This document shows positions 36,114 through 45,765 of a stretch of 64,000 nt of DNA, in pieces; positions within the stretch are counted from its first letter, which is position 1; every line of letters begins with the position of its first letter. Origin of the DNA: Aquabacter sp. L1I39 (lineage in GTDB: Bacteria > Pseudomonadota > Alphaproteobacteria > Rhizobiales > Xanthobacteraceae); assembly GCF_017742835.1 (NCBI RefSeq), contig NZ_CP072392.1:5270180-5334179 (forward strand), in the 5' to 3' direction. A model generated the notes under the pieces. That model was not told where the DNA came from. It ran no database searches and saw only the letters and a program-made list of their open reading frames with translations. A program made the position numbers and the translations under genes.

Positions 36114-38699
36114 GTGAACGCCTCTCTGCACATGCCCCCCTCCTGGTTGTCCCTCGGCGGCGAATGCGGCGCCCTCATCGCCACCCGCGACTGGTCGAAG
36201 ACCTCGCTCGGCCCCATAGAGACGTGGTCGGAGCATTTCCGCTCCACCGTCTCCACCATCGTCAACTCTCCGGTGCCGAAGGTGCTGATGTGGGGCCCGG
36301 ACCACATCATGATCTATAACGACGCTTATGCGGTGATCGCCGGCGGCAACCACCCGCAAGCCCTGGGCGGGGCGGTGGACCAGATCTGGGCGGAGATCTG
36401 GGACTTCAACCGGCAGGTGATCGAGGTGGGCATGCGGGGGGAGGTGCAGTCCTTCACCGACCAGCCCATGACCCTGCTGCGCCACGGTGTGCCCGAGCAG
36501 GTCTATTTCGATCTCTTCTACACCCCGATCCTGACCGGGCGGGGCAATATAGGCGGCGTGCTGTGCACGGTGCTTGAGACCACCCAGCGGCTGAAGGTGG
36601 AACGGGACCTGCGCGCCAGCAACCGGCGGTTCCAGGGCGCGGTCGCCGCGGTGAGCGGTGTGCTGTGGACCAACTCTGCCGACGGCGAGATGGTGGGCGA
36701 GCAGCCCGGATGGTCCGCGCTCACCGGCCAGACCCAGGAGGAATACCAGGGCTATGGCTGGTCGAAAGCCGTCCACCCCGACGACATCGAGCCCTCCATC
36801 ATCGCGTGGCGGAAGGCGGTCGATGCGCGCTCCATCTTCGTCTTTGAACATCGGGTCCGCCGCCATGACGGGGTGTGGCGCACCTTCTCCATCCGCGCCA
36901 TCCCGGTGTTCGACGATACCGGCGAGATCTGCGAATGGGTCGGCGTCCATACCGACATCACCGACCAGCGGGAGGCGGAACAGCGCCTGCGGGACCACGC
37001 CCATGAGCTGGAACGCCAAGTGCGCCACCGCGAGCGGGCCGAGGAGCAGTTGCGCGCCCTCAACGAAACCCTGGAATGTCGGGTCGCCGCCGCCATCGAG
37101 GAACGCCGCCAGGCCGAACTCGCCCTTGCCCAGGCCCAGAAGATGGAGAGCGTCGGCAAGCTGACCGGCGGCGTCGCCCATGACTTCAACAACCTGCTGC
37201 AAGTGATCTCCGGCAATCTGCAATTGCTGGCCCGCGACGTGGCCGGCAATGAGAAGGCCGAGAAGCGCATCACCAACGCGCTCGCCGGCGTCTCGCGCGG
37301 GGCCAAGCTCGCGTCCCAGCTCCTGGCCTTCGGCCGGCGCCAGGCCCTGGAACCCAAGGTGGTGAACGTGACGCGTTTCGTGCGCGGCATGGACGAGATG
37401 CTGCGCCGGGCCATCGGCGAGGGCATCGAGATCGAGACCATCGCCTCGGGCGGACTTTGGAACACCTTCATCGATCCCACCCAGATCGAGAACGCCCTTC
37501 TCAACCTCGCCATCAATGCCCGCGACGCCATGGACGGCCAGGGCAAGCTGACCATCGAGCTGGGCAATGCCACGCTCGACGACGACTATGCCCGCGCCCA
37601 TGCGGAAGTGACGCCGGGCCAATATGTGATGCTGGCCGTGAGCGATACCGGCTGCGGCATCCCGCCCGACCTGATGGAGAAGGTGTTCGATCCCTTCTTC
37701 TCCACCAAGCCCGAGGGCAAGGGCTCAGGCCTTGGGCTGTCCATGGTCTATGGCTTCGTGAAGCAGTCCGGCGGCCACGTGAAGATCTATTCGGAGGTGG
37801 GCGAAGGCACCACCATCCGCCTCTATCTCCCTCGCGCCGTGGAGAGCGAGGATGTGGAGGTCATTCCCACCGCCGCCAACGTATCCGGGGGCACGGAGAC
37901 GATCCTGGTGGTGGAGGATGACGAGGAAGTCCGCAACACCGTCGTCGAGATGCTGACCGAGCTTGGCTACAACGTGCTCAAAGCAGTAGATGCCCAGTCC
38001 GGCCTCAGCGTGGTGGAAAGCGGCATCCCCATCGACCTCCTGTTCACCGACGTGGTGATGCCCGGCCCCATCAAGAGCACCGAACTGGCCCGCAAGGCCA
38101 AGGAGCGCCTGCCGCAGATCGCTGTGCTCTTCACCTCGGGCTACACGGAAAACTCCATCGTCCATGGCGGGCGGCTCGATGCGGGCGTGGAGTTGCTCTC
38201 CAAGCCCTATGCGCGCGAGGCCCTGGCGCGAAAGATCCGCCATGTGCTGGCCAATGAACGCCAACGTGCCGCGATGATGGCGCGCGCCTCTGCGCTTGCC
38301 AGCCGCGAAGAGGATGAGATGCAACCCGCCCCGGCTCCCCTTTCCGCCGCCGCCCGCACCCCGACCGTTCTCCTCGTGGAGGATGACCCCCTGATCCGCC
38401 TGTCCGCCAGCGAGATGCTCAAGGATGCGGGCTATCGCGTCCTGGAGGCGCACAATGGCGAGAGCGCGGTCACTTTGCTGGAGGAGGCCGAGGCGGATGT
38501 ACTGATGACCGACCTGAACCTGCCAGGCATGAGCGGGCGGGACCTCGCCGCACATGTGCGTCTGACCCATCCCGGGATGCGTATCGTCTTTGCCACGGGC
38601 GAGGCCAGCGTCAGCGAGGCAGGGGATGCCCTGCTTCTGCGCAAGCCCTATGTCTTCAAGGATCTGAAGGCCGTGGTCGAGGCGGCGCTCGCCGGCTGA
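36114..38699 (+). CDS. Hybrid sensor histidine kinase with two PAS-like and two receiver domains
   Basis: 861 residues from a GTG at 36114. Order: PAS-like sensor 1 (about 45-160, WGPDHIMIYNDAY), PAS 2 (about 170-285, with HPDDI and WVGVHTDITDQREAEQ), a coiled coil (285-345), dimerisation domain with phospho-acceptor H356 in GGVAHDFNNLLQVI, ATPase domain with N-box (NALLNLAINARDAM), DTGCGIPP and GKGSGLGLSM, then receiver 1 (595-715, D646) and receiver 2 (750-860, D800). No membrane segment, so a cytoplasmic sensor. No output domain or partner regulator is encoded nearby, suggesting phosphorelay to a distant protein. ATG at 36132 is an alternative start. Confidence 0.93.
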   Translation: MNASLHMPPSWLSLGGECGALIATRDWSKTSLGPIETWSEHFRSTVSTIVNSPVPKVLMWGPDHIMIYNDAYAVIAGGNHPQALGGAVDQIWAEIWDFNRQVIEVGMRGEVQSFTDQPMTLLRHGVPEQVYFDLFYTPILTGRGNIGGVLCTVLETTQRLKVERDLRASNRRFQGAVAAVSGVLWTNSADGEMVGEQPGWSALTGQTQEEYQGYGWSKAVHPDDIEPSIIAWRKAVDARSIFVFEHRVRRHDGVWRTFSIRAIPVFDDTGEICEWVGVHTDITDQREAEQRLRDHAHELERQVRHRERAEEQLRALNETLECRVAAAIEERRQAELALAQAQKMESVGKLTGGVAHDFNNLLQVISGNLQLLARDVAGNEKAEKRITNALAGVSRGAKLASQLLAFGRRQALEPKVVNVTRFVRGMDEMLRRAIGEGIEIETIASGGLWNTFIDPTQIENALLNLAINARDAMDGQGKLTIELGNATLDDDYARAHAEVTPGQYVMLAVSDTGCGIPPDLMEKVFDPFFSTKPEGKGSGLGLSMVYGFVKQSGGHVKIYSEVGEGTTIRLYLPRAVESEDVEVIPTAANVSGGTETILVVEDDEEVRNTVVEMLTELGYNVLKAVDAQSGLSVVESGIPIDLLFTDVVMPGPIKSTELARKAKERLPQIAVLFTSGYTENSIVHGGRLDAGVELLSKPYAREALARKIRHVLANERQRAAMMARASALASREEDEMQPAPAPLSAAARTPTVLLVEDDPLIRLSASEMLKDAGYRVLEAHNGESAVTLLEEAEADVLMTDLNLPGMSGRDLAAHVRLTHPGMRIVFATGEASVSEAGDALLLRKPYVFKDLKAVVEAALAG

Positions 38700-39023
38700 G
38701 CGGCCGCAGGCGCGGCGCGCTGGCCGGGGGGACGGCGATCGCTGTTGATACCGTTGCGAAATTTCCCACGCGCAGCCGACTTGGCCATGCATCGGTCGCA
38801 TTGACGTAAGGTAATGTCACGTCGCGGGGATCACGCCCCGCCTTCTGTCCGTCCCGTAGCGAAGGAGACGCTGTCATTCCAAGGGGTTTGAACGCATTCC
38901 GCCGCGGTGGACGACCGAAGGCTTTCCATCCGCCGCGCCAGCCGGCACCATGAGCCTGTTATTTCGCAGGGGTCGAGGCCGCGTGCGCCCCATGTCCTTC
39001 CGGCTGAACGAGACCGCGACCGC
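38700..39023. other. 324-bp intergenic region before the Mrp operon
   Basis: Likely contains the Mrp operon promoter. A loose inverted repeat (TTGACGT and ATGTCAC near 38800-38820) is the only structure seen. Frames that extend the mrpA gene upstream to 38907 are not supported by a ribosome site. Confidence 0.5.
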
Positions 39024-41873
39024 ATGACTTTGCTGCTGGTTGTTCTTCTTCCCTTCCTTGGCGCTCTGCTTCCGCCACTGGTCATCCGGTCCGGTCGCAA
39101 CACCTGCGCGATGGTGACAGGATGCGTGACGCTCCTCGCCCTCGCTTTGCTTCTCCTTCACGCGCCGGCGGTGTTTTCCGGAGCGGTGCCGAAGGTGAGC
39201 CTGCCCTGGGTGCCGGGCATGGGTCTGTCGCTTTCCGTGTTTGCAGACGGGCTCGGCTTCTTTTTCGCGGCCATGATTCTCATGATCGGCCTGCTGGTGA
39301 TCGTCTATGCGCGCTTCTACCTGTCGCGCGAGGACCCCATGGGGCGTTTCTTCTCCTACCTGCTGCTGTTCCAGGGCGCGATGGTGGGGGTGGTGCTGTC
39401 GGACAATGTCATCGCGCTCCTGACCTTCTGGGAGATGACGAGCCTCACATCCTTCCTGCTCATCGGCTTTTGGCGCAAGCGCGCCGATGCCCGCCAGGGC
39501 GCGCGCATGGCGCTGGTGGTGACCGGCGGCGGCGGCCTTGCCCTCATTGCCGGCATGCTGCTGGTGGCCGAGGCGGCGGGCTCCTACCAGCTGTCCGAAA
39601 TCCTCGCGCGGGGCGACATGGTGCGCGCCTCCCCGCTCTATCTGCCGGCTCTGGTGCTGGTGCTGCTCGGCGCTTTCACCAAGTCCGCGCAGTTTCCCTT
39701 TCACTTCTGGCTTCCGCACGCCATGGCGGCGCCGACCCCAGTCTCGGCCTATCTGCATTCCGCCACCATGGTGAAAGCGGGCGTCTTCCTGCTGGCGCGC
39801 CTGTGGCCGGTGTTGGCGGGGACGGACGCCTGGTTCGTGATTGTCGCCCCCTTCGGCCTCGCCACCATGCTGGTGGGCGCCATCATCGCGCTGTTCAAGG
39901 ACGACCTGAAGGCCCTGCTCGCTTATTCCACCGTCAGCCATCTCGGCCTGATGACCATGCTTCTGGGCTTCGGCACGCCCATGGCGGCGGTGGCGGCGGT
40001 GTTCCACATCATCAACCACGCCACCTTCAAGGCCGCGCTCTTCATGAGTGCCGGCATTGTCGACCATGAAGCTGGCACTCGCGACATCCGGCGCCTGGGC
40101 GGCCTGCTCTGGCTGATGCCCATCACTGGCACGCTGGCGCTGATGGCCTCGGCCTCCATGGCCGGCGTGCCGCTGTTCAACGGCTTCCTGTCCAAGGAAA
40201 TGATGCTGGAGGAGGCGGCACATACCTCATATCTCGGCCTCGACCTGCTGTTCCCGGTACTGGCCACGGTCGCGGCGCTGTTCTCGGTGGCCTATTCGGC
40301 GCGCTTTGCCGTCGCCACCTTCCTCGGCAAGGCGCGCGACGACTATCCGAGCCATCCCCACGATCCGCCCGCGGGCATGTGGCTGCCGGTCGCGGTGCTG
40401 GTGGTGCCGGTGCTGGCCATTGGCCTTGCCCCCGGCTGGGTCGCCGGCCCGCTGGTGGCGCTGACCGCCGGCGCGGTGATCGGCGGGCCGCTGCCGGATT
40501 ATTATCTCGCGCTGTGGCACGGACTCACGCCCGCGCTCTTCATGAGCCTCATCGCCTTTGCCGGTGGCGCCGTCCTGGTGCTCGCGTTCGGCCGTCTTGA
40601 TGCGTTGCGCACCCGCCTGCCGCGCCTGGACGCAAAGTCCATGTTCGAGACCGTGACGATCACCCTTGTGGTCGCCTGCCGCCGCCTTCTCGCGGCACTC
40701 CATGACGGCGCGCTGCCCCGTTACATGGGTGTCATCCTCTCCACGCTCCTTGCGGTCGCCGGCTACGGCTTTTGGAGCGCCACCCACGAGGCCGGCGCGC
40801 GGACGCTCCTTCCCGTCAGCGTGCCGGCCGTCACAGCGCTCCTGGCGCTCATGCTCGCCAGCGGCATGGTGATGGCGCGACATGGGGACCGGCTGACCGC
40901 GCTGATCCTGACCGGCGTGGTCGGCGTCATCGTGGCGCTGGCTTTCATCCAGTTCTCCGCGCCCGACCTCGCCTTGACGCAGATTTCCGTGGACGTGGTG
41001 ACCACCATCCTGATGCTGCTGGCCCTCAACCTCCTGCCCAAGGCCACGCCGGCGCAGGACAGCCGCGCCGTGCGCTGGCGGGACGCAACGCTCGCCGGCC
41101 TCGTGGGGCTGGGCGTCGCGGGCCTTGCCTATGCGGTCATGACCCGCAACGGCACCAGCATTTCGGACTATTACCTCGCCCAGTCGAAGCCCGGCGGCGG
41201 CGGCACCAATGTGGTCAATGTCATCCTGGTGGACTTCCGCGGCTATGACACCTTCGCCGAGATCATCGTGCTCGGCATTGCCGCCCTGTCCATCTACGCC
41301 TTGCTCGACCCCGCCCTGAAGGGCGCCGCCGTGCGCCGCATCAAGGCCATGCTACCCAACGAGGAGGCCAAGGACGCCCATCCCCTTCTGCTGGTGGTGG
41401 CGACGCGCGTGCTTCTGCCCTTGTCGCTGGTGGTGGGGACCTACATCTTCCTGCGCGGGCACAACGAACCGGGCGGCGGTTTCGTCGCGGGCCTCGTGGT
41501 CGCCATCGCCATCATCATGCAATACATCGCCTCCGGCTATGGCTGGGCGGCCGACCGTATGCGCGTGGACGCTCAATCCTATATCGGGGTGGGCGTGGCC
41601 ATTGCCGGCGCCACCGGCATCGCCGCCTTCCTGTTCGGGCGGCCGTTCCTGACCTCCACCTTCGGCTACCTGAACTGGCCGGTGGTGGGCAAGTTCGAGG
41701 TGGCCTCGGCCATGGGGTTCGACCTCGGCGTCTTCCTCACCGTGGTGGGCGTAATGGTGCTGTCGCTGGCGCAATTGTCCCGCGTGGCCCGGCGGATCGA
41801 TCCCTCCCCCGAGAGCAAGGAGCCGATGGACGTGCAACTCGAACCGGCCGCCAGCCAGGTGCGGGAGAGCTGA
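39024..41873 (+). CDS. mrpA: Mrp/Pha Na+(K+)/H+ antiporter subunit A fused to subunit B
   Basis: 949 residues. The N-terminal two thirds match the NuoL/MrpA proton-channel core (TFWEMTSLTSFLLIGFW, FHFWLPHAMAAPTPVSAYLH, HIINHATFKAALF). From about residue 780 an MrpB-like domain follows (VGTYIFLRGHNEPGGGFVAG). The A-B fusion is the alphaproteobacterial (PhaAB) form. Together with C-G it forms a large inner-membrane complex that expels Na+ or K+ in exchange for protons, important for alkali and salt tolerance. ATG at 39024 chosen at the first hydrophobic helix. First gene of a six-gene operon. Confidence 0.95.
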   Translation: MTLLLVVLLPFLGALLPPLVIRSGRNTCAMVTGCVTLLALALLLLHAPAVFSGAVPKVSLPWVPGMGLSLSVFADGLGFFFAAMILMIGLLVIVYARFYLSREDPMGRFFSYLLLFQGAMVGVVLSDNVIALLTFWEMTSLTSFLLIGFWRKRADARQGARMALVVTGGGGLALIAGMLLVAEAAGSYQLSEILARGDMVRASPLYLPALVLVLLGAFTKSAQFPFHFWLPHAMAAPTPVSAYLHSATMVKAGVFLLARLWPVLAGTDAWFVIVAPFGLATMLVGAIIALFKDDLKALLAYSTVSHLGLMTMLLGFGTPMAAVAAVFHIINHATFKAALFMSAGIVDHEAGTRDIRRLGGLLWLMPITGTLALMASASMAGVPLFNGFLSKEMMLEEAAHTSYLGLDLLFPVLATVAALFSVAYSARFAVATFLGKARDDYPSHPHDPPAGMWLPVAVLVVPVLAIGLAPGWVAGPLVALTAGAVIGGPLPDYYLALWHGLTPALFMSLIAFAGGAVLVLAFGRLDALRTRLPRLDAKSMFETVTITLVVACRRLLAALHDGALPRYMGVILSTLLAVAGYGFWSATHEAGARTLLPVSVPAVTALLALMLASGMVMARHGDRLTALILTGVVGVIVALAFIQFSAPDLALTQISVDVVTTILMLLALNLLPKATPAQDSRAVRWRDATLAGLVGLGVAGLAYAVMTRNGTSISDYYLAQSKPGGGGTNVVNVILVDFRGYDTFAEIIVLGIAALSIYALLDPALKGAAVRRIKAMLPNEEAKDAHPLLLVVATRVLLPLSLVVGTYIFLRGHNEPGGGFVAGLVVAIAIIMQYIASGYGWAADRMRVDAQSYIGVGVAIAGATGIAAFLFGRPFLTSTFGYLNWPVVGKFEVASAMGFDLGVFLTVVGVMVLSLAQLSRVARRIDPSPESKEPMDVQLEPAASQVRES

Positions 41874-41876
41874 GCC

Positions 41877-42227
41877 ATGGAGCTGCTCGTCGCTGCCGGC
41901 ATCGGCATCCTCACCATGGTCGGCATCTATCTGGTGCTGCGCGCGCACACCTTTCCGGTCATTCTCGGCCTGACCTTCCTGTCCTATGCGGTGAACGTGT
42001 TCCTGTTCGCCATGGGCCGGCTCACCATCGACCGTCCCCCGGTGATCACGCCCGATGCCGTGGCCTATACCGATCCCCTCCCCCAAGCGCTGGTGCTCAC
42101 CGCCATCGTCATCTCCTTCGGCATGACCGCGCTCATCGTCGTGCTGGCGCTACGCGGCTTCCTTGAGACCGGGTCCGACAGCGCCCACCTCGACGCGCCT
42201 CGCACCGACAAGGGGGATGCGTCGTGA
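41877..42227 (+). CDS. mrpC: Mrp antiporter subunit C
   Basis: 116 residues with three membrane helices, homologous to NuoK (LVAAGIGILTMVGIYLVL, FPVILGLTFLSYAVNVFLF, ALVLTAIVISFGMTALIVVL). GGGAG upstream of its ATG, three bases after mrpA. Its stop overlaps the GTG of mrpD (GTGA). Confidence 0.94.
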   Translation: MELLVAAGIGILTMVGIYLVLRAHTFPVILGLTFLSYAVNVFLFAMGRLTIDRPPVITPDAVAYTDPLPQALVLTAIVISFGMTALIVVLALRGFLETGSDSAHLDAPRTDKGDAS

Positions 42228-43768
42228 CGGGGCCCGCCACCTCCCCCCTGGACCATGCCATCATCCTGCCGGTGCTGCTGCCGGCCATGACGGCCGCCTT
42301 CCTGGTACTGGCGCTGCGCCACCATCTCCGCCGCCAGCGCATCGTCTCGCTCGCCGCCACCTTCATGATGCTGGGCCTCGCCGCCTTCCTGTTCGCCCAC
42401 GCCTGCGACGGCACGGTGCGTGCCTATCAACTCGGCAACTGGCCAGCCCCCTTCGGCATCACGCTGGTGCTCGACCGGCTGTCCGCGGCGATGCTTCTGC
42501 TCACGGCCTTCCTCGCCGCCTGCGTCGCCATCTACGTGGCAGGCGGGGTGGATGGGAGGGGACGCCATTTCCATCCCCTGTTCCAGTTCCAGCTGATGGG
42601 CATCAACGGCGCCTTTCTCACTGGCGACGTATTCAACCTGTTCGTCTTCTTCGAGGTGATGCTCATCGCCTCCTACGGGCTGATGCTGCACGGGGGCGGA
42701 CCCGGGCGCCTGAAGGCGGGCTTTCAGTATGTGGCCATCAACCTTGTTCTCTCGGTGGTCTTCCTGGTGGCCGTGGGGCTCATCTATGCCGTCACCGGAA
42801 CGCTCTCCATGGCCGACCTCGCCGTAAAGGTGCCGCAGGTGGAGCCCGCCGATGCGGCGCTGCTGAAGACGGGCGCCCTGCTGCTGTTCCTGGTCTTCGC
42901 CACCAAGGCCGCTCTGGTGCCGCTCCACTGGTGGCTGCCGGCCACCTATGCCGGCACGTCCGCGCCTTCTGCCGCCTTGTTCATGATCATGACCAAGGTG
43001 GGCGCCTATGCGATCATCCGCGTCTACGGGCTGGTCTTCGGAGCGGGCGCCGGTCCGCTGGCGTTTGCCGCGGCGCCGTTCGTAGTTCCGGCCGCGCTCG
43101 CCACCCTGGTGCTGGGAGCGGTGGGCTTGGTGGGCAGCCGGACCCTGCGTGACCTCAGCGCCTTCGCGGTCATCGCCTCCATGGGCACGCTGCTCATTTC
43201 GCTCGGCCTTTTCGACGTGGCTGGGCTTTCGGCCGGCCTCTATTACCTCGTCCATTCGACGCTGGCGGGCGCTGCCCTGTTCCTGATTGCCGGCATCGTG
43301 CTGGAGCAGCGCGGGGCGGCCAGCGACCGCCTGATTTCAGCGCCCGCCATGGGCGGGGAGACGCTGCTGGCGGGGCTCTTCTTCCTTGCCGCCATCGCCC
43401 TTGTCGGCCTGCCTCCGCTCTCGGGCTTCATCGGCAAGGTGATGATCCTGGAGGCGGTGCGCACCTCGGCCATCTGGGCCTGGATCTGGTTCGCCATCCT
43501 CGGCGCCAGCCTGCTCATGACCTTCGGCTTCGCGCGAGCGGGCTCCGTGCTGTTCTGGGGCAGCGGGCCGGTCTCGGAACCCAAGCCCCTCCCGGCCCTG
43601 CCAGGCTTGGCCGCGGTTGTGCTCCTCATCGGCGCGACGGTGGCATGGACGCTGGCCGCCGGCCCGGCGGCGGGGGTGCTGGGCCTGACCGCGCAACAGG
43701 CCCTCGACCCCGATGCCTATATCCGTGCCGTCATTCCGCCTGCCGTCCAGTTCGCCGGGGAGCCGTGA
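42224..43768 (+). CDS. mrpD: Mrp antiporter subunit D
   Basis: 514 residues, about 14 membrane helices, NuoM/N-like. Visible: FNLFVFFEVMLIASYGLM (with the key Glu), LLLFLVFATKAALVPLHWWLP and GGETLLAGLFFLAAIALVGL with PPLSGFIGK. Starts with GTG overlapping mrpC; ends one base before mrpE. Confidence 0.95.
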   Translation: MTGPATSPLDHAIILPVLLPAMTAAFLVLALRHHLRRQRIVSLAATFMMLGLAAFLFAHACDGTVRAYQLGNWPAPFGITLVLDRLSAAMLLLTAFLAACVAIYVAGGVDGRGRHFHPLFQFQLMGINGAFLTGDVFNLFVFFEVMLIASYGLMLHGGGPGRLKAGFQYVAINLVLSVVFLVAVGLIYAVTGTLSMADLAVKVPQVEPADAALLKTGALLLFLVFATKAALVPLHWWLPATYAGTSAPSAALFMIMTKVGAYAIIRVYGLVFGAGAGPLAFAAAPFVVPAALATLVLGAVGLVGSRTLRDLSAFAVIASMGTLLISLGLFDVAGLSAGLYYLVHSTLAGAALFLIAGIVLEQRGAASDRLISAPAMGGETLLAGLFFLAAIALVGLPPLSGFIGKVMILEAVRTSAIWAWIWFAILGASLLMTFGFARAGSVLFWGSGPVSEPKPLPALPGLAAVVLLIGATVAWTLAAGPAAGVLGLTAQQALDPDAYIRAVIPPAVQFAGEP

Positions 43769-43769
43769 C

Positions 43770-44261
43770 ATGCGCGAACGCCTCCTGCCCCATCCGCTGC
43801 TGACCCTGCTCATCGCCCTCGTCTTCGTGTTCCTGATGAATGCGGCGACACCGGGCGTGGTGGTGCTCGGCCTCATTCTCGGCGTGGCGATCCCGCTCAT
43901 CACCGCGCCCTTCTGGCCGGGCCGGCCGCGGCTGAAAGCGCCTTTGACGGCCGCGAGCTATGTGGTGGTCGTCCTGTGGGACATCGTGGTGTCCAACATC
44001 GAGGTGGCGCAGTTGATCCTGTTCCGCCCCGTGGACCGCCTGCGCACCCGTTACATCACGATCCCCCTCGACCTCGTCACACCCGAAGCCATCGCCATGC
44101 TCGCCGGGACCATCACCATGACACCCGGCACGGTGAGCGCGGACCTGAGCGCGGACGGCAAGGCGCTGCTGGTCCATTGCCTCGATGCGGGGGACCCGGA
44201 CGGCGCGGTCGCCACCATCAAGGCGCGCTATGAGAGCCGGCTGAAGAGGATCTTTGAATGA
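43770..44261 (+). CDS. mrpE: Mrp antiporter subunit E
   Basis: 163 residues. Two N-terminal membrane helices, then the soluble MrpE domain with VVVLWDIVVSNIEVAQLIL and the signature AMLAGTITMTPGTVSADLS. ATG at 43770, one base after the mrpD stop; the end overlaps mrpF (ATGA). It has no complex I homologue and is needed for full complex function in studied systems. Confidence 0.94.
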   Translation: MRERLLPHPLLTLLIALVFVFLMNAATPGVVVLGLILGVAIPLITAPFWPGRPRLKAPLTAASYVVVVLWDIVVSNIEVAQLILFRPVDRLRTRYITIPLDLVTPEAIAMLAGTITMTPGTVSADLSADGKALLVHCLDAGDPDGAVATIKARYESRLKRIFE

Positions 44262-44527
44262 TCTCCCTCGCCATTATGATCGCGGCGGGGGCCATCTGCC
44301 TCGCCATTCTCCTCACCCTCTACCGACTCGTAGCGGGGCCCGACGCCACCGACCGGGTGCTGGCCCTCGACACGCTGGTGATCGAGACCATCGCGCTCAT
44401 CGTGCTTATCGGCATCGCCTATGGCTCGGGCATGTATTTCGAGGCGGCCTTGCTGTTCGCCATGGTGGGCTTCGTGACCACCGTGGCCTTCTGCAAATAC
44501 CTGCTGCGCGGCAACGTGATCGAATAG
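44258..44527 (+). CDS. mrpF: Mrp antiporter subunit F
   Basis: 89 residues, three membrane helices, with the conserved RLVAGPDATDRVLALDTL loop. Overlaps mrpE by four bases. Next gene follows after nine bases. Confidence 0.94.
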   Translation: MISLAIMIAAGAICLAILLTLYRLVAGPDATDRVLALDTLVIETIALIVLIGIAYGSGMYFEAALLFAMVGFVTTVAFCKYLLRGNVIE

Positions 44528-44536
44528 GAGGCGCCG

Positions 44537-44929
44537 ATGGCCATCGTCACAGAGGCGCTCGTCGCCCTCCTCATCCTCATTGGCGCCTTCTTCCTGGTGG
44601 TCGGCGCGCTCGGCCTCTTCCGCCTGCCGGACATGATGCGCCGCCTGCATGGCCCCACCAAAGCGACCACGCTGGGCATTGGCGCGCTGCTGATCGCCTC
44701 CATGATCCATTTCACCAGCCTCACCGGCCGCTTCTCGGTGCATGAGTTGCTCATCACCCTGTTCCTGTTCCTCACCGCCCCGGTGAGCGCGCAGATGCTG
44801 GCCAAGGCGCACATGCTGCGGGACCGCCCGGAACAGGACCGCCTTTCCCCCACCGGCCGGCCGGTGGGCTGGGCCACCTTGAGCGAGGACGAGCCTCACG
44901 AGGAAGGAACGCGAACGCCGGCGGGATGA
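44537..44929 (+). CDS. mrpG: Mrp antiporter subunit G
   Basis: 130 residues: three membrane helices including FFLVVGALGLFRLPDMMRRL and KATTLGIGALLIASMIHF, then a hydrophilic tail. GGAGG before the ATG. Last gene of the operon; its stop codon sits in the loop of the terminator hairpin. Confidence 0.94.
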   Translation: MAIVTEALVALLILIGAFFLVVGALGLFRLPDMMRRLHGPTKATTLGIGALLIASMIHFTSLTGRFSVHELLITLFLFLTAPVSAQMLAKAHMLRDRPEQDRLSPTGRPVGWATLSEDEPHEEGTRTPAG

Positions 44930-44940
44930 GCCGGCGTTCG
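44912..44940. terminator. Hairpin ending the Mrp operon
   Basis: CGAACGCCGGC / GCCGGCGTTCG, perfect 11-bp stem whose 7-base loop contains the mrpG TGA. Lies between convergent mrpG and the SDR gene, so it may serve both; no T-run. Confidence 0.7.
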
Positions 44941-44947
44941 CGGGGGC

Positions 44948-45682
44948 TCACACCTGGGCGAGGCCGCCGTCGACGAAAACCTCTCCGCCGGTCATGAAGC
45001 TGCTGTCCGACGAAGCCAGGAAGGCAGCCACCGCGCCCGTCTCCGCCGGCTGACCCATGCGTCCGATGGGGGTGGTGCGCCCCAAGACCTCGAGCGCCTC
45101 CTCCCCCACCACGTCCACCGCCAGTTCCGTGCGGGTCGGTCCGGGCGAGAGCACGTTGACGCGGATGCCGGTGCCCTTCAGATCCAGCGCCCAGGTACGG
45201 GCGAGGTTGCGGACAGCCGCCTTGGTGGCGCTGTAGATGCTGAATTGCGGGGTGCCCATGACGCCGGTGGACGAGCCGGTGAGGATGATGGACCCGCCTT
45301 CCCGCATCAGAGGCAGTGCCTTCTGGACGGTGAAGACGAGGCCCTTCACGTTCACGTCGAAGATCTGGTCATAATGCTCCGGCGTGATCTCTCCGAGCGG
45401 GGCGAACAGGCCCGTCCCGGCATTGGCGAACACGATGTCGAGGCCGCCCCGCTCGGCCTTCACGGTGTCATAGAGGCGATCAAGATCGGCAAGGTCCGTC
45501 ACTGATCCGCGCACAGCGCGGGCGGAGGTGCCGAGGTCCTTCAAGGCCGCGTCCAGCACGTCCTGCCGCCGTCCGAAAAGATAGACGAAGGCGCCCTCCG
45601 CGATGAAGCGCTTCGCAGCGCCCAGGCCGATGCCGCTGCCGCCGCCCGTGATCACCGCCGTCTTGTTGTCCAGCCGTCTCAT
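44948..45682 (-). CDS. SDR family oxidoreductase
   Basis: 244 residues. Classical SDR: TGGGSGIGLG cofactor motif, NAGTGLFAP, catalytic serine in ILTGSSTGV and the tyrosine-lysine pair in YSATKAAVRN, ending in GGEVFVDGG. NAD(P)H-dependent reduction of an unknown carbonyl. AGGAG seven bases before the ATG at 45682. Divergent from an HxlR regulator, the usual arrangement for a redox- or electrophile-responsive reductase. Confidence 0.92.
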   Translation of the reverse strand: MRRLDNKTAVITGGGSGIGLGAAKRFIAEGAFVYLFGRRQDVLDAALKDLGTSARAVRGSVTDLADLDRLYDTVKAERGGLDIVFANAGTGLFAPLGEITPEHYDQIFDVNVKGLVFTVQKALPLMREGGSIILTGSSTGVMGTPQFSIYSATKAAVRNLARTWALDLKGTGIRVNVLSPGPTRTELAVDVVGEEALEVLGRTTPIGRMGQPAETGAVAAFLASSDSSFMTGGEVFVDGGLAQV

Positions 45683-45719
45683 GATGTGCTCCTGCATTGA
45701 GGTTGCACATAGCTGGCGC

Positions 45720-45757
45720 CTTACCTACTTTCAGACAAGTATGCACCTTTTGGTAAG
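45720..45757. promoter_or_regulatory. Putative HxlR operator between divergent SDR and hxlR genes
   Basis: CTTACC at 45720-45725 is mirrored by GGTAAG at 45752-45757, in the 83-bp AT-richer gap between the two genes. TACTT and AAGTA extend the similarity. HxlR dimers bind spaced inverted repeats of this kind. Confidence 0.45.
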
Positions 45758-45765
45758 TACCCGGA

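Noticed and set aside
42065..43255. Long minus-strand frames across the Mrp operon
   Set aside because: Gln/His/Glu/Gly-rich antisense translations of membrane-protein genes; all six Mrp genes are clear on the other strand.
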